Source: Halodesulfovibrio spirochaetisodalis (GTDB lineage Bacteria; Desulfobacterota; Desulfovibrionia; Desulfovibrionales; Desulfovibrionaceae). From it: DNA of 35,157 nucleotides. The DNA lies in NCBI RefSeq assembly GCF_001672295.1, contig NZ_JXMS01000036.1:1-35157 (forward strand). Reading direction: 5' to 3'. A program made the position numbers and the translations under genes. The first letter of the stretch is position 1. Each line of letters begins with the position of its first letter. The notes beneath the pieces were generated by a model that was not told the origin of the DNA, did no database searches, and saw only the letters and a program-made list of their open reading frames with translations. Below are positions 14,302-22,539 of the stretch, one piece after another.

Positions 14302-16221
14302 TCAGCTGCCCTGATATTTAAGACACAGCGCTCCCAACGGAGGAAGAGTCAGCTCCAAATAGCCCTCACCTCCGAAATCATCCGGACATGTTTCTATCTG
14401 TGCAATATTCCCAACATTAGAACCACCGTAGTACATACTGTCGCTATTCAATATTTCTTGCCAAACACCGCACTTTGGACTGGTTACGCGATAATGATAC
14501 CGGACTACTGGCGTAAAATTGAATACCCAGAACAACGGGGAACCGTCGCTTCCCATACGCATAAAACTAATTACAGATGCGCCATAGTCTGAAAAATCAA
14601 TCCATTTAAACCCGTTCCAGCTAAAATCTTCCGCATACATTGAAGGTTCTGCCACAAGCAGTTTATTCAAATCACGTACAAGAGCACGTATTCCATCATG
14701 CGCAGGAAATTGGAGAAGACACCAGTCCACCTCTTTACGGGGATTCCACTCGTTCCACTGCCCGAACTCTGTTCCCATAAAAATCATCTTTTTACCGGGA
14801 TGTGCCCACATATACGCAAACAGTAATCGCAGGTTTGCTTGCTTTTGCCAGACATCACCACTCATTTTACTTAGGATAGTACCCTTTCCATGCACAACCT
14901 CATCATGCGAAAGAGGCAGAATGAAATTTTCACTGAACGCATAAAGCATGGAGAAGGTCAGGCTGTTATGATTATAGCTCCGGTAAATTGGATCCAATGA
15001 AAAATACCGTAGGCTGTCATTCATCCAGCCCATATTCCACTTAAAGGTGAATCCCAGCCCTCCCGTATATACAGGTCGTGATACGCCCGGCCATGACGTT
15101 GACTCTTCCGCAATCATAGCAACACCGGGAAACTGCTCGTGTGCAACCCGATTAAGCTCTCGCAAAAACTCGACCGCCTCTATATTTTCCCGTCCACCGA
15201 ACCTGTTTGGGCACCACTGTCCTTCACAGCGCGAATAATCAAGGTACAACATGGATGCCACTGCATCTATGCGCAACCCGTCTATATGAAATTCATGCAG
15301 CCAGTACAGGGCATTTGAAAAGAGGAAATTACGAACTTCGTGCCGTCCGTAATTGAAAATATAGGTTCCCCAGTCTGGATGCTCTCCTAATTGCGGGTCA
15401 AGATGCTCATACAACGCACTGCCGTCAAACCGCCCGAGGCACCAGTCATCTTTAGGGAAATGCGCCGGAACCCAATCGAGAAAAACGCCAATACCAGCAT
15501 TATGCAACGCATCAACAAATCCTTTAAATTCCTCCGGCGTACCAAACCGTGATGTGGGCGCAAAATAGTTACTGGTCTGATACCCCCATGACTCATCAAG
15601 CGGGTGCTCTGCAACAGGAAGCAGTTGAACATGGGTAAAGCCCATGTCTGTAACATAGTTAATCAATAGCTCGGCTATTTTCTGGTAAGAAAGAAATCCT
15701 GTACTTTCAGGAGCATGATCACGGCACCAAGAACCTAAGTGCACCTCATAAATAGAAATAGGTTGATCGAGCGGCGGCCCTTGCTTTCGTCTGGCTTCCA
15801 TCCATGCGCTGTCTTTCCATGAATAATTATCTAAATCCCATGTACGCGAAGCTACACCGGGGCGAAGTTCACAGAAAAATGCCAACGGATCGGCCTTATA
15901 TACATCTTGTCCGTCTTTTCCCACTATGCTGTATTTATATAGCTGCCCTTTCTCTACGTGAGGAATAAACGCCGCCCATACACCGGATACACCAACAGGA
16001 TAAAGAGGAAGCTCCTGAAAATGCCACTCGTTAAAATCTCCGGCAACATGCACTTGCTGTGCATTAGGTGCCCAGACTGCAAAACGGTACCCCTGTACCC
16101 CGTCCACCTCCGCAGGATGGGCACCAAGAAACCTGTACAGATCCCAATGAGTACCCTCGCCGAATAAATATAGATCAAACGGCTCAAAATACGCAGGTAC
16201 ACTTTTCATCGCTCCCTTCAT
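14302..16221 (-). CDS. glgB: 1,4-alpha-glucan branching enzyme
   Basis: The 639-residue product is a GH13 glycogen branching enzyme, which moves short alpha-1,4 chains to alpha-1,6 positions. It has an N-terminal CBM48-type module (FAVWAPNAQQVHVAGDFNEWH), then the catalytic barrel with YEVHLGSW, the nucleophile Asp319 in DGLRIDAVASMLYLDYSR, and the acid/base Glu372 in MIAEESTSWPGVSR. LPLSHDEVVHGKGTIL carries the transition-state Asp. A C-terminal beta domain ends the protein. The Asp-Glu spacing of 53 equals that of the E. coli enzyme. The long N-terminal extra domain of some GlgB proteins is absent. The ATG at 16221 has GGGAGA upstream; an in-frame ATG at 16209 is possible. It lies 24 nt behind glgA, in the same operon. 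Confidence 0.96.
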   Translation of the reverse strand: MKGAMKSVPAYFEPFDLYLFGEGTHWDLYRFLGAHPAEVDGVQGYRFAVWAPNAQQVHVAGDFNEWHFQELPLYPVGVSGVWAAFIPHVEKGQLYKYSIVGKDGQDVYKADPLAFFCELRPGVASRTWDLDNYSWKDSAWMEARRKQGPPLDQPISIYEVHLGSWCRDHAPESTGFLSYQKIAELLINYVTDMGFTHVQLLPVAEHPLDESWGYQTSNYFAPTSRFGTPEEFKGFVDALHNAGIGVFLDWVPAHFPKDDWCLGRFDGSALYEHLDPQLGEHPDWGTYIFNYGRHEVRNFLFSNALYWLHEFHIDGLRIDAVASMLYLDYSRCEGQWCPNRFGGRENIEAVEFLRELNRVAHEQFPGVAMIAEESTSWPGVSRPVYTGGLGFTFKWNMGWMNDSLRYFSLDPIYRSYNHNSLTFSMLYAFSENFILPLSHDEVVHGKGTILSKMSGDVWQKQANLRLLFAYMWAHPGKKMIFMGTEFGQWNEWNPRKEVDWCLLQFPAHDGIRALVRDLNKLLVAEPSMYAEDFSWNGFKWIDFSDYGASVISFMRMGSDGSPLFWVFNFTPVVRYHYRVTSPKCGVWQEILNSDSMYYGGSNVGNIAQIETCPDDFGGEGYLELTLPPLGALCLKYQGS

Positions 16222-16245
16222 GCTTGTCTCCCGTTTATCCCTGCG

Positions 16246-17700
16246 TTACGTGCGCAATCCAAGCTCACTGTACAAGGCAGCGTACTCATTTGCAGAACTG
16301 TCCCATGAAAATTCTTTTGTCATTGCCCGTCCTACAATCCGTCTGAATTCACGTGGATTATTTTCCCACACATCTATGGCGTCTGTTATGGAGTCAATAA
16401 ACGCCCCGCTGTTAACATGCTCAAAGGTAAAGCCAGTTGCATGCGGATGCGGCCATGACATAATAGTGTCATGCAGTCCGCCAACATCGCTGGCAACAGG
16501 GACAGTACCGAATCGCAAGGCGTATAATTGTGTAAGACCGCAAGGCTCATATGTTGAAGGCATAAGGAAAATGTCTGAGGCTGCATGAATCTTATGCGCG
16601 AGGTCTTCTGTGTAATCCACTATGGTACTCAGCTTATCCGGATACATCTCCATATAGTTCAACAAGGCAGCTTCCCGCTCAAGATTCCCTTCGCCGAGAA
16701 TAACCAGCCCCACATTCTTTTTCATCAATTCAGGAATAATTTCTTCAAGCATATTCACGCCCTTCTGCTTACGCAGTCGACCGATAAACCCGAGAAGCGG
16801 GCGCTTCTTTAACGCAGGGTCAAGCCCCAGTTCCTCTATCAGCGTATGTTTACAGGCGCGTTTCCCCCGCACATTATGACAGGTGTATGTTTTTGGCAGG
16901 TATTTATTCTCTTCCGGATTCCAGACACTGTAGTCCGCACCATTTAGTATTCCATGCAGACGGTCCTTCCGTCCCAGCAAGACATTGTGCAGATTACATC
17001 CAAACTCGGGGGTTAAAATCTCTTTTGAATAATTCGGCGAGACTGTTGTTATTTTATCTGCATAGGAGATTCCTGCTTTCATCAAGTTAAAATCACCGTA
17101 AAATTCCACACCATCGATGCACCAGGCAGACGGCGGCAAGCCGCAGTTTTCAAACAAACGGGAAGCAAAACGCCCTTGGAACGCTAAGTTATGAATAGTT
17201 AAGACAGAGCGGGTATCTTCCCAGAACGGGTTGCTCATACGGTTGAAATGCAGATACGCAGGAGACAGTGCTGCCTGCCAGTCATGGGCATGAATAATTT
17301 TAGGAGCTCTTTCAAACCGCTCCATCAAGCGCTGTGCGGCTCTGTTAAAAAAAATGAACCGTTCAGCATTATCAAAAAAATCTCCCTTATGGTCACAATA
17401 ATAAAAACGCCTGTCGAAATATTCACTGCGGTGAATAAAATAGACAGGCATTCCTTTATAATCAGCTTGATAGACATCTGCTGTAATAGGCTCCCAAGGA
17501 TAGCCCACATGCACATCAGACCATGCAAGGCGGATATCGTATTCAGCAGTACCTATTCTGCCGTAAAACGGCGTTATTACCGCTGTGTTAATTCCTTTAT
17601 TATGCAAGGCCAAAGGTAACGCACCAAGAACATCTCCAAGACCACCGGTTTTTGAAAACGGAAAAATCTCGGAAGTGATAAATACTACGTCTGCCCCCAC
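16246..17700 (-). CDS. glgA: Glycogen synthase (ADP-glucose dependent)
   Basis: The 484-residue product is a GT5 glycogen synthase that extends alpha-1,4-glucan from ADP-glucose. Seen in the sequence are the nucleotide-sugar motif KTGGL at 17-21 ([20 protein letters not shown]), [28 protein letters not shown], and the C-terminal [23 protein letters not shown] segment with the catalytic Glu. The GTG at 17700 is chosen because CGAGGAGAG lies just upstream and the product then begins at the family's usual first strand; longer readings add about 20 unrelated residues. A hairpin at 17732-17756 lies in the leader. With glgB it forms a two-gene glycogen operon; no glgC or debranching gene is in the window. 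Confidence 0.96.
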   Translation of the reverse strand: MGADVVFITSEIFPFSKTGGLGDVLGALPLALHNKGINTAVITPFYGRIGTAEYDIRLAWSDVHVGYPWEPITADVYQADYKGMPVYFIHRSEYFDRRFYYCDHKGDFFDNAERFIFFNRAAQRLMERFERAPKIIHAHDWQAALSPAYLHFNRMSNPFWEDTRSVLTIHNLAFQGRFASRLFENCGLPPSAWCIDGVEFYGDFNLMKAGISYADKITTVSPNYSKEILTPEFGCNLHNVLLGRKDRLHGILNGADYSVWNPEENKYLPKTYTCHNVRGKRACKHTLIEELGLDPALKKRPLLGFIGRLRKQKGVNMLEEIIPELMKKNVGLVILGEGNLEREAALLNYMEMYPDKLSTIVDYTEDLAHKIHAASDIFLMPSTYEPCGLTQLYALRFGTVPVASDVGGLHDTIMSWPHPHATGFTFEHVNSGAFIDSITDAIDVWENNPREFRRIVGRAMTKEFSWDSSANEYAALYSELGLRT

Positions 17701-17731
17701 GCTTCTCTCCTCGTTAGTTGCTGTATTGAAA

Positions 17732-17756
17732 GGCCGACATTCAGCAAATGTCGACC
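17732..17756 (-). promoter_or_regulatory. Hairpin in the glgA leader
   Basis: A 10-bp stem with one G-T pair (GGCCGACATT at 17732-17741 and AATGTCGACC at 17747-17756, loop CAGCA) sits about 20 nt before the glgA Shine-Dalgarno. On the - strand it is followed by TTTC. It could be a weak terminator for the Nudix gene or a glgA leader element. Confidence 0.4.
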
Positions 17757-17813
17757 TCAAACGACGATAGCGTAGCTGCTTTTTTCAGGACATGATTTAT
17801 CAGTTTTGGCTTG

Positions 17814-18275
17814 TTACTTATTCAATCGTTCAAGACAGTTTGCAAAATCTGCAACAATCAAATTATGGTCAAACACTATGTGTGGCAAGGCTTCCAGAGA
17901 AAAGAAGCGGGCATTTTGTGCATCATCTCCTGCGGTTAGAATTGATACATCATTTGCAACAGCACTATATACAACACTCATAGTGTGATGCCTCGGGTCT
18001 CTTTCAGGGTCAGAGTACACACCAATGAGTCCAGTTAGAGTCACATCAAGATTTGTCTCTTCTTTGGCTTCGCGTATTGCAGCGGCTTCGCATGTCTCAC
18101 CGTAATCTATAAACCCTCCCGGCAATGCCCAGCCGTGCGGTTCATTAGCACGTTCAATAAGTACAATCCCTTTTGTAGGATCGTAGATAACAATATCAAC
18201 AGTAGGTGCCGGATTTTTATACATGGTAACCGGCGCAGAACAATTGGGACACGGTATATCGTGCGTTATACTCAT
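17814..18275 (-). CDS. Nudix hydrolase (ADP-ribose pyrophosphatase-like)
   Basis: The 153-residue product has a clear Nudix box at 54-76 (GFIDYGETCEAAAIREAKEE), with all acidic catalytic residues; Asn75 replaces the usual Gly near the end. An N-terminal CPNC pair (Cys9, Cys12) resembles a half zinc ribbon seen in related ADP-ribose or NADH pyrophosphatases. Nudix enzymes cleave nucleoside diphosphates linked to another moiety; the exact substrate is unknown. The ATG at 18275 has AAGGAGAG upstream, so a longer reading from 18302 is rejected. It lies 113 nt upstream of glgA in the same direction and might share its transcript. Confidence 0.9.
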   Translation of the reverse strand: MSITHDIPCPNCSAPVTMYKNPAPTVDIVIYDPTKGIVLIERANEPHGWALPGGFIDYGETCEAAAIREAKEETNLDVTLTGLIGVYSDPERDPRHHTMSVVYSAVANDVSILTAGDDAQNARFFSLEALPHIVFDHNLIVADFANCLERLNK

Positions 18276-18345
18276 GAGTCTCTCTCCTTTCTTACATAGC
18301 ATGCACTGCAGTATATTGTTTCATTATTGACGAAGACAGTACAAT

Positions 18346-18387
18346 AAAAAAGCACCTCTCTGACCACTTGAGAGGTGCTTTTAAAAA
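18346..18387 (-). terminator. Bidirectional rho-independent terminator
   Basis: The stem AAAGCACCTCTC pairs with GAGAGGTGCTTT around a 9-nt loop, with A-runs on the left and T/A-runs on the right, so it would work in both directions. It most likely ends the Sua5/YrdC transcript on the - strand, although that gene stops 235 nt away. Confidence 0.8.
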
Positions 18388-18396
18388 AAGAAGGAT

Positions 18397-18519
18397 ATGA
18401 AACAAGTTGTGCACAAACGATGCCATTTTGCCCAAAGCAACATTAGAAACTTTGTATGCTACGGTATCCGTGGCACGCCTTATGGCTACAAAAATAATCA
18501 CATCCAGTTTTTTGTTTAA
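18397..18519 (+). CDS. Possible small basic/aromatic protein (40 residues)
   Basis: An ATG preceded by AGAAGGAT opens a 40-codon frame ending in TAA. The product begins MKQVVHKRCHF and ends HIQFFV; it is rich in Lys, Arg, His, Asn and aromatic residues, has two cysteines, and carries no signal peptide or membrane helix. It lies immediately after a bidirectional terminator and on the strand opposite its neighbours. It matches no family I know. The good ribosome binding site is the only positive evidence, so it may be chance. Confidence 0.25.
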   Translation: MKQVVHKRCHFAQSNIRNFVCYGIRGTPYGYKNNHIQFFV

Positions 18520-18621
18520 GAAATTGAACCAACAGTAGAAATACTCAATAACAGTGCAAAAAACTTTTTACTTACAGAGCATTATTTGTCAGTTACCACT
18601 CTCAAGTATTTCTCTAGATAT

Positions 18622-19260
18622 CTATGCACCTGCGGCACGCGGAACAACTGCCAGACCTGAGGTGCGTAGCTCTATCTCTGAAACTGCACCGTTTCGAACG
18701 ATGCTGACTGCACGAGGCCCCACTATTTCAATCAGTGTGGAAGCCATGCCGCCTGCCGGTGCTGGTTCAATATCTACTACACCGGCCACATTTTCAGTAA
18801 GCTCAGGGTCAAGCGACGCCGCAGCCGTTACAGCCGGACGCCCGCTCATATTTGCGCTTGTGGATACGAGAGGCACTCCTGCCTCCAAACACAACTGCTG
18901 CGCAACAGGGTGCGGGGTTACACGCACTGCGACTCTGCCGGTCTCCCCTGTGAGTACGGAAGGAATACGGTCAGAAGCAGTTACCAGAATTGACAACGCT
19001 CCCGGCCAAAAACGGTTTGCCAGAGCCATTACTATATCGGATGTAACATCAGTCACCAACGGCAACTGATCCATACTCCCGATCAGGACAGGTAACGGCA
19101 TGGAACCGGAACGCTTTTTCGCTTTATATACGGATTCTACTGCAAGCGGGTCGAGCGCGTTACAACCCACAGCGTAAAAAGTTTCTGTCGGATAACAAAT
19201 AACTTCGCCCTGTTTAAGCGCTGTTACAGCTTCTGTGACGCTAAATGTTTGTACGGTCAT
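18622..19260 (-). CDS. Sua5/YciO/YrdC family threonylcarbamoyl-AMP synthase
   Basis: The 212-residue product makes L-threonylcarbamoyladenylate from threonine, bicarbonate and ATP, the first step of the t6A37 modification of ANN-decoding tRNAs. Motifs are CYPTETFYAVGCNA (substrate pocket), KAKKRSGSMPLPVLIGS (the KRxxxxPL signature), and VSTSANMSGRP. It lacks the extra C-terminal Sua5 domain, so it is YrdC-length. The ATG at 19260 has AGAGGTAG 5 nt upstream; longer readings are rejected. A YciO-type role is possible but less likely given the full motif set. It is transcribed away from rlmH, with 106 nt between the two starts. Confidence 0.93.
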   Translation of the reverse strand: MTVQTFSVTEAVTALKQGEVICYPTETFYAVGCNALDPLAVESVYKAKKRSGSMPLPVLIGSMDQLPLVTDVTSDIVMALANRFWPGALSILVTASDRIPSVLTGETGRVAVRVTPHPVAQQLCLEAGVPLVSTSANMSGRPAVTAAASLDPELTENVAGVVDIEPAPAGGMASTLIEIVGPRAVSIVRNGAVSEIELRTSGLAVVPRAAGA

Positions 19261-19366
19261 AAATCTACCTCTATCGTTTTCATTGAGAAACTGCCCATTA
19301 CACGATACACAGGCAGCCAATACGGATTCAATAACCCGATTATATCTCCGATACTGGAGTAGCTAC

Positions 19367-19846
19367 ATGATTCAGCTTAAAATTATTGCCGTGGGCAAAA
19401 TTAAAGAACGCTTCTGGGCAGATGCAGCAGAACACTACATTACCCGATTAAAGCGTAGTTATAAATTTCAGGAAATCATCGTTAAAGACGGCAACGCAAA
19501 GATGAAGCCTCTTGAACGAAATAATGATGAGGGCAAACGCATTCTTGCCGCCCTTGCCCCTACAGATATACCTATCTGTATGGATGAGCACGGAAAAACA
19601 TACACCTCTGTAAAATTTTCCCAAATGCTTGAACGCATCGGCATGGATAACAACCGTACCCCGACTCTCATCATTGGCGGAGCGTACGGTTTGTCACAGG
19701 ATGTACTTAAAAAGTGCCAGTACAAAATAAGCCTGTCACCCATGACGTTTACACATGAAATGGCGCGTGTTGTTCTGTATGAGCAACTATACCGTGCAGA
19801 TGCTATTCTACGCGGAAGCCCGTACCACCATATCGCTGTAAAATAA
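19367..19846 (+). CDS. rlmH: 23S rRNA (pseudouridine-1915-N3) methyltransferase
   Basis: The 159-residue product is the SPOUT-class RlmH enzyme, which methylates pseudouridine 1915 in helix 69 of 23S rRNA. Family marks are the first strand IQLKIIAVGKIKE, CMDEHGKTYTSVKFSQML, the knot segment LIIGGAYGLS and the C-terminal YRADAILRGSPYHH. The length equals that of other RlmH proteins. The ATG at 19367 has GGAG 7 nt upstream, so a longer in-frame reading from 19235 is rejected. It is followed after 70 nt by a small acidic protein gene in the same direction, with a terminator further on. Confidence 0.96.
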   Translation: MIQLKIIAVGKIKERFWADAAEHYITRLKRSYKFQEIIVKDGNAKMKPLERNNDEGKRILAALAPTDIPICMDEHGKTYTSVKFSQMLERIGMDNNRTPTLIIGGAYGLSQDVLKKCQYKISLSPMTFTHEMARVVLYEQLYRADAILRGSPYHHIAVK

Positions 19847-19916
19847 CATTACTCATTTACTCACAGTGGACCCTGCTCTGCATATGTGCACTGTAACGAC
19901 AAGCAAGGAGACAACC

Positions 19917-20132
19917 ATGGCTGCATTACACCTGAAATATCTGCAGGAACTTGAAGAATATATGAATTCCGGCCGCATGCAGGAAGATTTTGAATGTTCA
20001 CCGGAAGAACGCCGACTTGAAATGCTCGAATTCCTTGAAACACTCATGGATGTAGCTGAAGTTGCAGATGAAACTGCAACAAAGCTTATCTTCAAAAACT
20101 CCCAGCTCGGTGCATTAACAGGCGTTAAGTAA
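19917..20132 (+). CDS. Small acidic helical protein of unknown function
   Basis: The 71-residue product begins MAALHLKYLQELEEYMNSG and is rich in Glu, Leu and Met, suggesting an all-helical cytoplasmic protein. There is one cysteine (ECSPEERRLEML) and no signal peptide. The ATG at 19917 has a perfect AAGGAG 6 nt upstream, which strongly supports translation from this codon and not from the earlier in-frame ATG at 19866. It follows rlmH by 70 nt and probably shares its transcript, ending at the terminator at 20339. I do not recognise the family; a small adaptor or regulator is possible. Confidence 0.75.
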   Translation: MAALHLKYLQELEEYMNSGRMQEDFECSPEERRLEMLEFLETLMDVAEVADETATKLIFKNSQLGALTGVK

Positions 20133-20164
20133 CAACAGGATGCCTTCAGCACCCATGCGAGGCT

Positions 20165-20271
20165 TGCCTCCGGCGGCCAACACACCTGTTACAGTGTCGC
20201 CGTCTGTATACTCTCATTCTTCGAGAACTGCTGCCGCTGTTGAAACAAGATTCACTGGACTCTCCAAAAAC
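20165..20271 (+). repeat. Intergenic repeat, copy 4 (modules separated)
   Basis: The left module TGCCTCCGGCGGCC (20165-20178) and the right module CTGGACTCTCCAAAAAC (20255-20271) are in the same order as in copy 2, but 76 nt of unrelated sequence replaces the hairpin between them. Confidence 0.6.
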
Positions 20272-20338
20272 GTTTAGATGCGATACCAGCCCGTTTTCAG
20301 AGTAGTCTTACAGCGCTTGCACCACGACCTTACTATGT

Positions 20339-20372
20339 AAGGCTGTCCTTCAAATGATGGACAGCCTTTTTT
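20339..20372 (+). terminator. Rho-independent terminator downstream of rlmH and the small acidic protein gene
   Basis: A perfect 10-bp stem (AAGGCTGTCC at 20339-20348 and GGACAGCCTT at 20359-20368) closes a 10-nt loop and ends in six T residues. The nearest upstream + strand gene stops at 20132. Confidence 0.9.
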
Positions 20373-20451
20373 ATTGCTACAAAAAGGTAGTTATCTGCTC
20401 GGCTTCCAAAGCCATAAATACTGGATGGAGGCAGGGTCAATCGGATTAAGG

Positions 20452-20490
20452 TACCCTTGCGGGATGCAAGGGCAGAGTCCTTTGCCCCTC
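20452..20490 (-). repeat. Intergenic hairpin repeat, copy 5 (inverted)
   Basis: CCCTTGC (20454-20460) pairs with GCAAGGG (20466-20472), and an overlapping alternative stem GGGCA/TGCCC uses 20470-20474 and 20483-20487. The - strand 12-mer CCCTTGCATCCC is identical to one in copy 1. Confidence 0.6.
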
Positions 20491-20590
20491 GAAGCGCCGT
20501 CAACGACACCCAGCTGATATGCGCCATCGGAACTTCGCAGAGGCAACAACCCCATATCTGTCTGCTTACAACAAACAGACTTTTCTAAAA

Positions 20591-21235
20591 CTATGCTTGC
20601 ACAAGCGACCAGAAGTATCTGGTATCTTTTCCGACTGTATAAGAAATTTCTTTTTCGATACTCCAGCCAGCAGGAAGATCAGCAGGAGCACCCTCAAGCG
20701 CAAGGACAACGATTCTACCCCCCTGTTTGATATTCGGCCCTACCAGCTCGAGTAATTTCTTCCATGGCATAAAGGCACGGCTGAGCATCAAGTCCGCAGG
20801 CTCATGCTGCTCCATAAAATTCTCAACGCGATCGTTAACAACATTCGTATTCGGAATTTTCAAACGCTTTACTGTCTGCTCCATAAACATCGTGCGCTTT
20901 TCACGCACATCAACCAGCCAATATTCTCCTTCCTGCCATAGTGCACGGAGCGGAATCCCCGGAAGTCCTGCCCCTGCTCCAAAATCCCATGTCGTCAGTC
21001 CTTCAGGAAGTGGCAAAGAACGCAAAAAGGCGTTAAGATGTAAGCTGTCGATAATAAGGATAGTTAATATATCCCGCCAAGAGTACGGGCCGACGAGGTT
21101 CATTACTTTATTCCATTTCAGGACAAGAGTCAGATACCCTGTAAGTGCTTCAAGCTCAGACTCTGAAGGGGTAAAGCCTTCCTGCTTAAGCAGCTCAGCT
21201 ACATCAGCAACAGTTGGAGAATCATTTTTCTTCAC
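20591..21235 (-). CDS. rsmG: 16S rRNA (guanine-527-N7) methyltransferase
   Basis: The 214-residue product is RsmG (GidB), which methylates G527 in the 530 loop of 16S rRNA using S-adenosylmethionine. Seen are the conserved LKWNKVMNLVGP, the substrate helix with DSLHL, and the SAM-binding loop WDFGAGAGLPGIPLRA at 83-98. LVDVREKRTMFMEQ and a segment with LSRAF follow. The start is a GTG at 21235 with AAGGATAG upstream. It stands alone, convergent with the + strand rlmH unit and divergent from fabD, and not beside gidA/parA as in many bacteria. Confidence 0.94.
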   Translation of the reverse strand: MKKNDSPTVADVAELLKQEGFTPSESELEALTGYLTLVLKWNKVMNLVGPYSWRDILTILIIDSLHLNAFLRSLPLPEGLTTWDFGAGAGLPGIPLRALWQEGEYWLVDVREKRTMFMEQTVKRLKIPNTNVVNDRVENFMEQHEPADLMLSRAFMPWKKLLELVGPNIKQGGRIVVLALEGAPADLPAGWSIEKEISYTVGKDTRYFWSLVQA

Positions 21236-21533
21236 AATACTATCCTTATATACAAACCTGTTATCAGGTAATCAAAACCAAAGTACATACGTACCCTGCA
21301 AAGAGAGTGCTGCTATGGCAATACGTTATGCTACGTTACAAGGCGGCTTACGAACGTACAATGCCTTCCAAATTCACAGCTATTGTCTCTCTAACTGATT
21401 GCAAAACACGGTGTTGTCAGCAATCTGCGTGGTACTGTACCTCGTCGCCTCTTGCAAGTGAAACTGAGATAGCCTATTAGGCTGTACAAAGCGACGTTAT
21501 TAAAAATGAATCAACCAACAATGTGAGCATAAC
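21236..21533. other. Divergent intergenic region between rsmG and fabD
   Basis: These 298 nt should hold the promoters of rsmG (-) and fabD (+). Small stems are visible: GATTGC/GCAATC near 21398-21426 and AGCCT-ATT-AGGCT near 21470-21483. Short open frames crossing it have no good ribosome binding sites. No clear promoter or operator was assigned. Confidence 0.35.
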
Positions 21534-22490
21534 ATGACAATGAACACCGATATAGCAGTACTTTTCCCGGGACAGGGTTCTCAGGAACCGAACATGGGAC
21601 GTGATGTTGCAGAAGCAAACGCAGACATCATGGCACTGTGGAAAAAAGCTGAAAAAATCAGCGGTATCGATCTTCGAGGAATTTACTGGGACGGCGACGA
21701 AGCTGCTATGGCAGATACCCGTAACCTCCAGCCAGCACTGACTCTGGTAAATCTCGGTTTATGGATTGAAGCAGCAGGCACTTTACGCCCATCCTGCATG
21801 GCTGGTCACTCCCTTGGTGAATTCAGTGCTCTTGCAGCATCTGAAGCACTTTCCGTAGATGCTGTTCTTGAAGCAGTTTCCCTGCGTGGACGCCTTATGG
21901 CTGACGCTGACCCAAGCGGTACCGGTGCTATGGCTGCTGCCATGAAAATGAAGCTCGAAGCTGTTGAAGCTGTTGTTGCTGATGTTGCTGAGTCCACCGG
22001 CGAAATGATCCGTATCGCAAACTACAATACTCCGGGTCAGTTTGTTCTTTCCGGCACTAAAACAGCTATTGCTGAAGCAGGTGCTAAAATCAAAGAACAG
22101 AAAGGCCGTGCTATTCCTCTGAAGGTTTCTGGAGCATTCCACAGCCCGCTCATGGCAGATGCTGCAAAAGAACTTTCCAGCTACTTTGCAAAGCTTTCCT
22201 GGAATAATCCAAAGTACCCTGTTTACTGCAACGTTACCGGTAAACCGGCAAGCACGGCATCTGACCTTGAAGAAATTATGCCACAGCAGATGACCTCATC
22301 TGTATTCTGGATCGACACCATCACCAACCAGTTCAACGCAGGCGTTCGTCAGTTTGTTGAAGTAGGCCCTAAAGGTGTTCTTTCCAAAATGCTCGGACAA
22401 ATCTTAAAGCCGGTTGCAGACTCTTCTGAGTGGGAGAGCCTGAACCTCGGCAACCTTGAAGCGGTAGAAGCATTTAAGGCTGCAAAATAA
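21534..22490 (+). CDS. fabD: Malonyl-CoA:ACP transacylase
   Basis: The 318-residue product transfers malonyl groups from CoA to acyl carrier protein at the start of fatty-acid synthesis. The FPGQGSQ oxyanion motif (11-17), nucleophile Ser93 in AGHSLGE, Arg119 in SLRGRLM that holds the malonyl carboxylate, and catalytic His204 in SGAFHSPLM are all present. Another ATG lies two codons downstream at 21540, and the Shine-Dalgarno is weak for both, so the exact start is uncertain by two residues. It stands alone with its own terminator and is not in a fab cluster here. Confidence 0.96.
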   Translation: MTMNTDIAVLFPGQGSQEPNMGRDVAEANADIMALWKKAEKISGIDLRGIYWDGDEAAMADTRNLQPALTLVNLGLWIEAAGTLRPSCMAGHSLGEFSALAASEALSVDAVLEAVSLRGRLMADADPSGTGAMAAAMKMKLEAVEAVVADVAESTGEMIRIANYNTPGQFVLSGTKTAIAEAGAKIKEQKGRAIPLKVSGAFHSPLMADAAKELSSYFAKLSWNNPKYPVYCNVTGKPASTASDLEEIMPQQMTSSVFWIDTITNQFNAGVRQFVEVGPKGVLSKMLGQILKPVADSSEWESLNLGNLEAVEAFKAAK

Positions 22491-22497
22491 AATCTAT

Positions 22498-22539
22498 ATC
22501 CGGCAGTGGAGATCGTTCTTCCCACTGCCGGATTTCTCT
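22498..22539 (+). terminator. Rho-independent terminator of fabD
   Basis: A perfect 12-bp stem (ATCCGGCAGTGG at 22498-22509 and CCACTGCCGGAT at 22522-22533) begins 8 nt after the stop codon and is followed by a modest T-rich tail (TTCTCT). Confidence 0.85.

Larger units (their letters stand above)
18303..18621. other. Intergenic region with bidirectional terminator and a possible small gene
   Basis: This 319-nt gap holds the terminator at 18346-18387 and a 40-codon + strand frame at 18397-18519. A TTGTTT-N18-TACAAT pair at about 18316-18345 could be a weak + strand promoter, but it would lead straight into the terminator hairpin. No tRNA or repeat was recognised. Confidence 0.4.
20133..20590. 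other. Intergenic region with two repeats and a terminator
   Basis: These 458 nt hold repeat copy 4 (20165-20271), a strong + strand terminator (20339-20372) and inverted repeat copy 5 (20452-20490). A 64-codon - strand frame running through copy 5 (20333-20527) is judged non-coding. A small stem, GTCTGCTT with AACAGAC near 20564-20583, lies next to the rsmG stop. Confidence 0.6.

Noticed and set aside
20333-20527. 64-codon - strand frame
   Set aside because: It overlaps a terminator and repeat copy 5; similar spurious frames are expected from repeats.
21214-21480. Small + strand frames in the rsmG-fabD gap
   Set aside because: No ribosome sites and no recognisable composition; they overlap the likely promoters.
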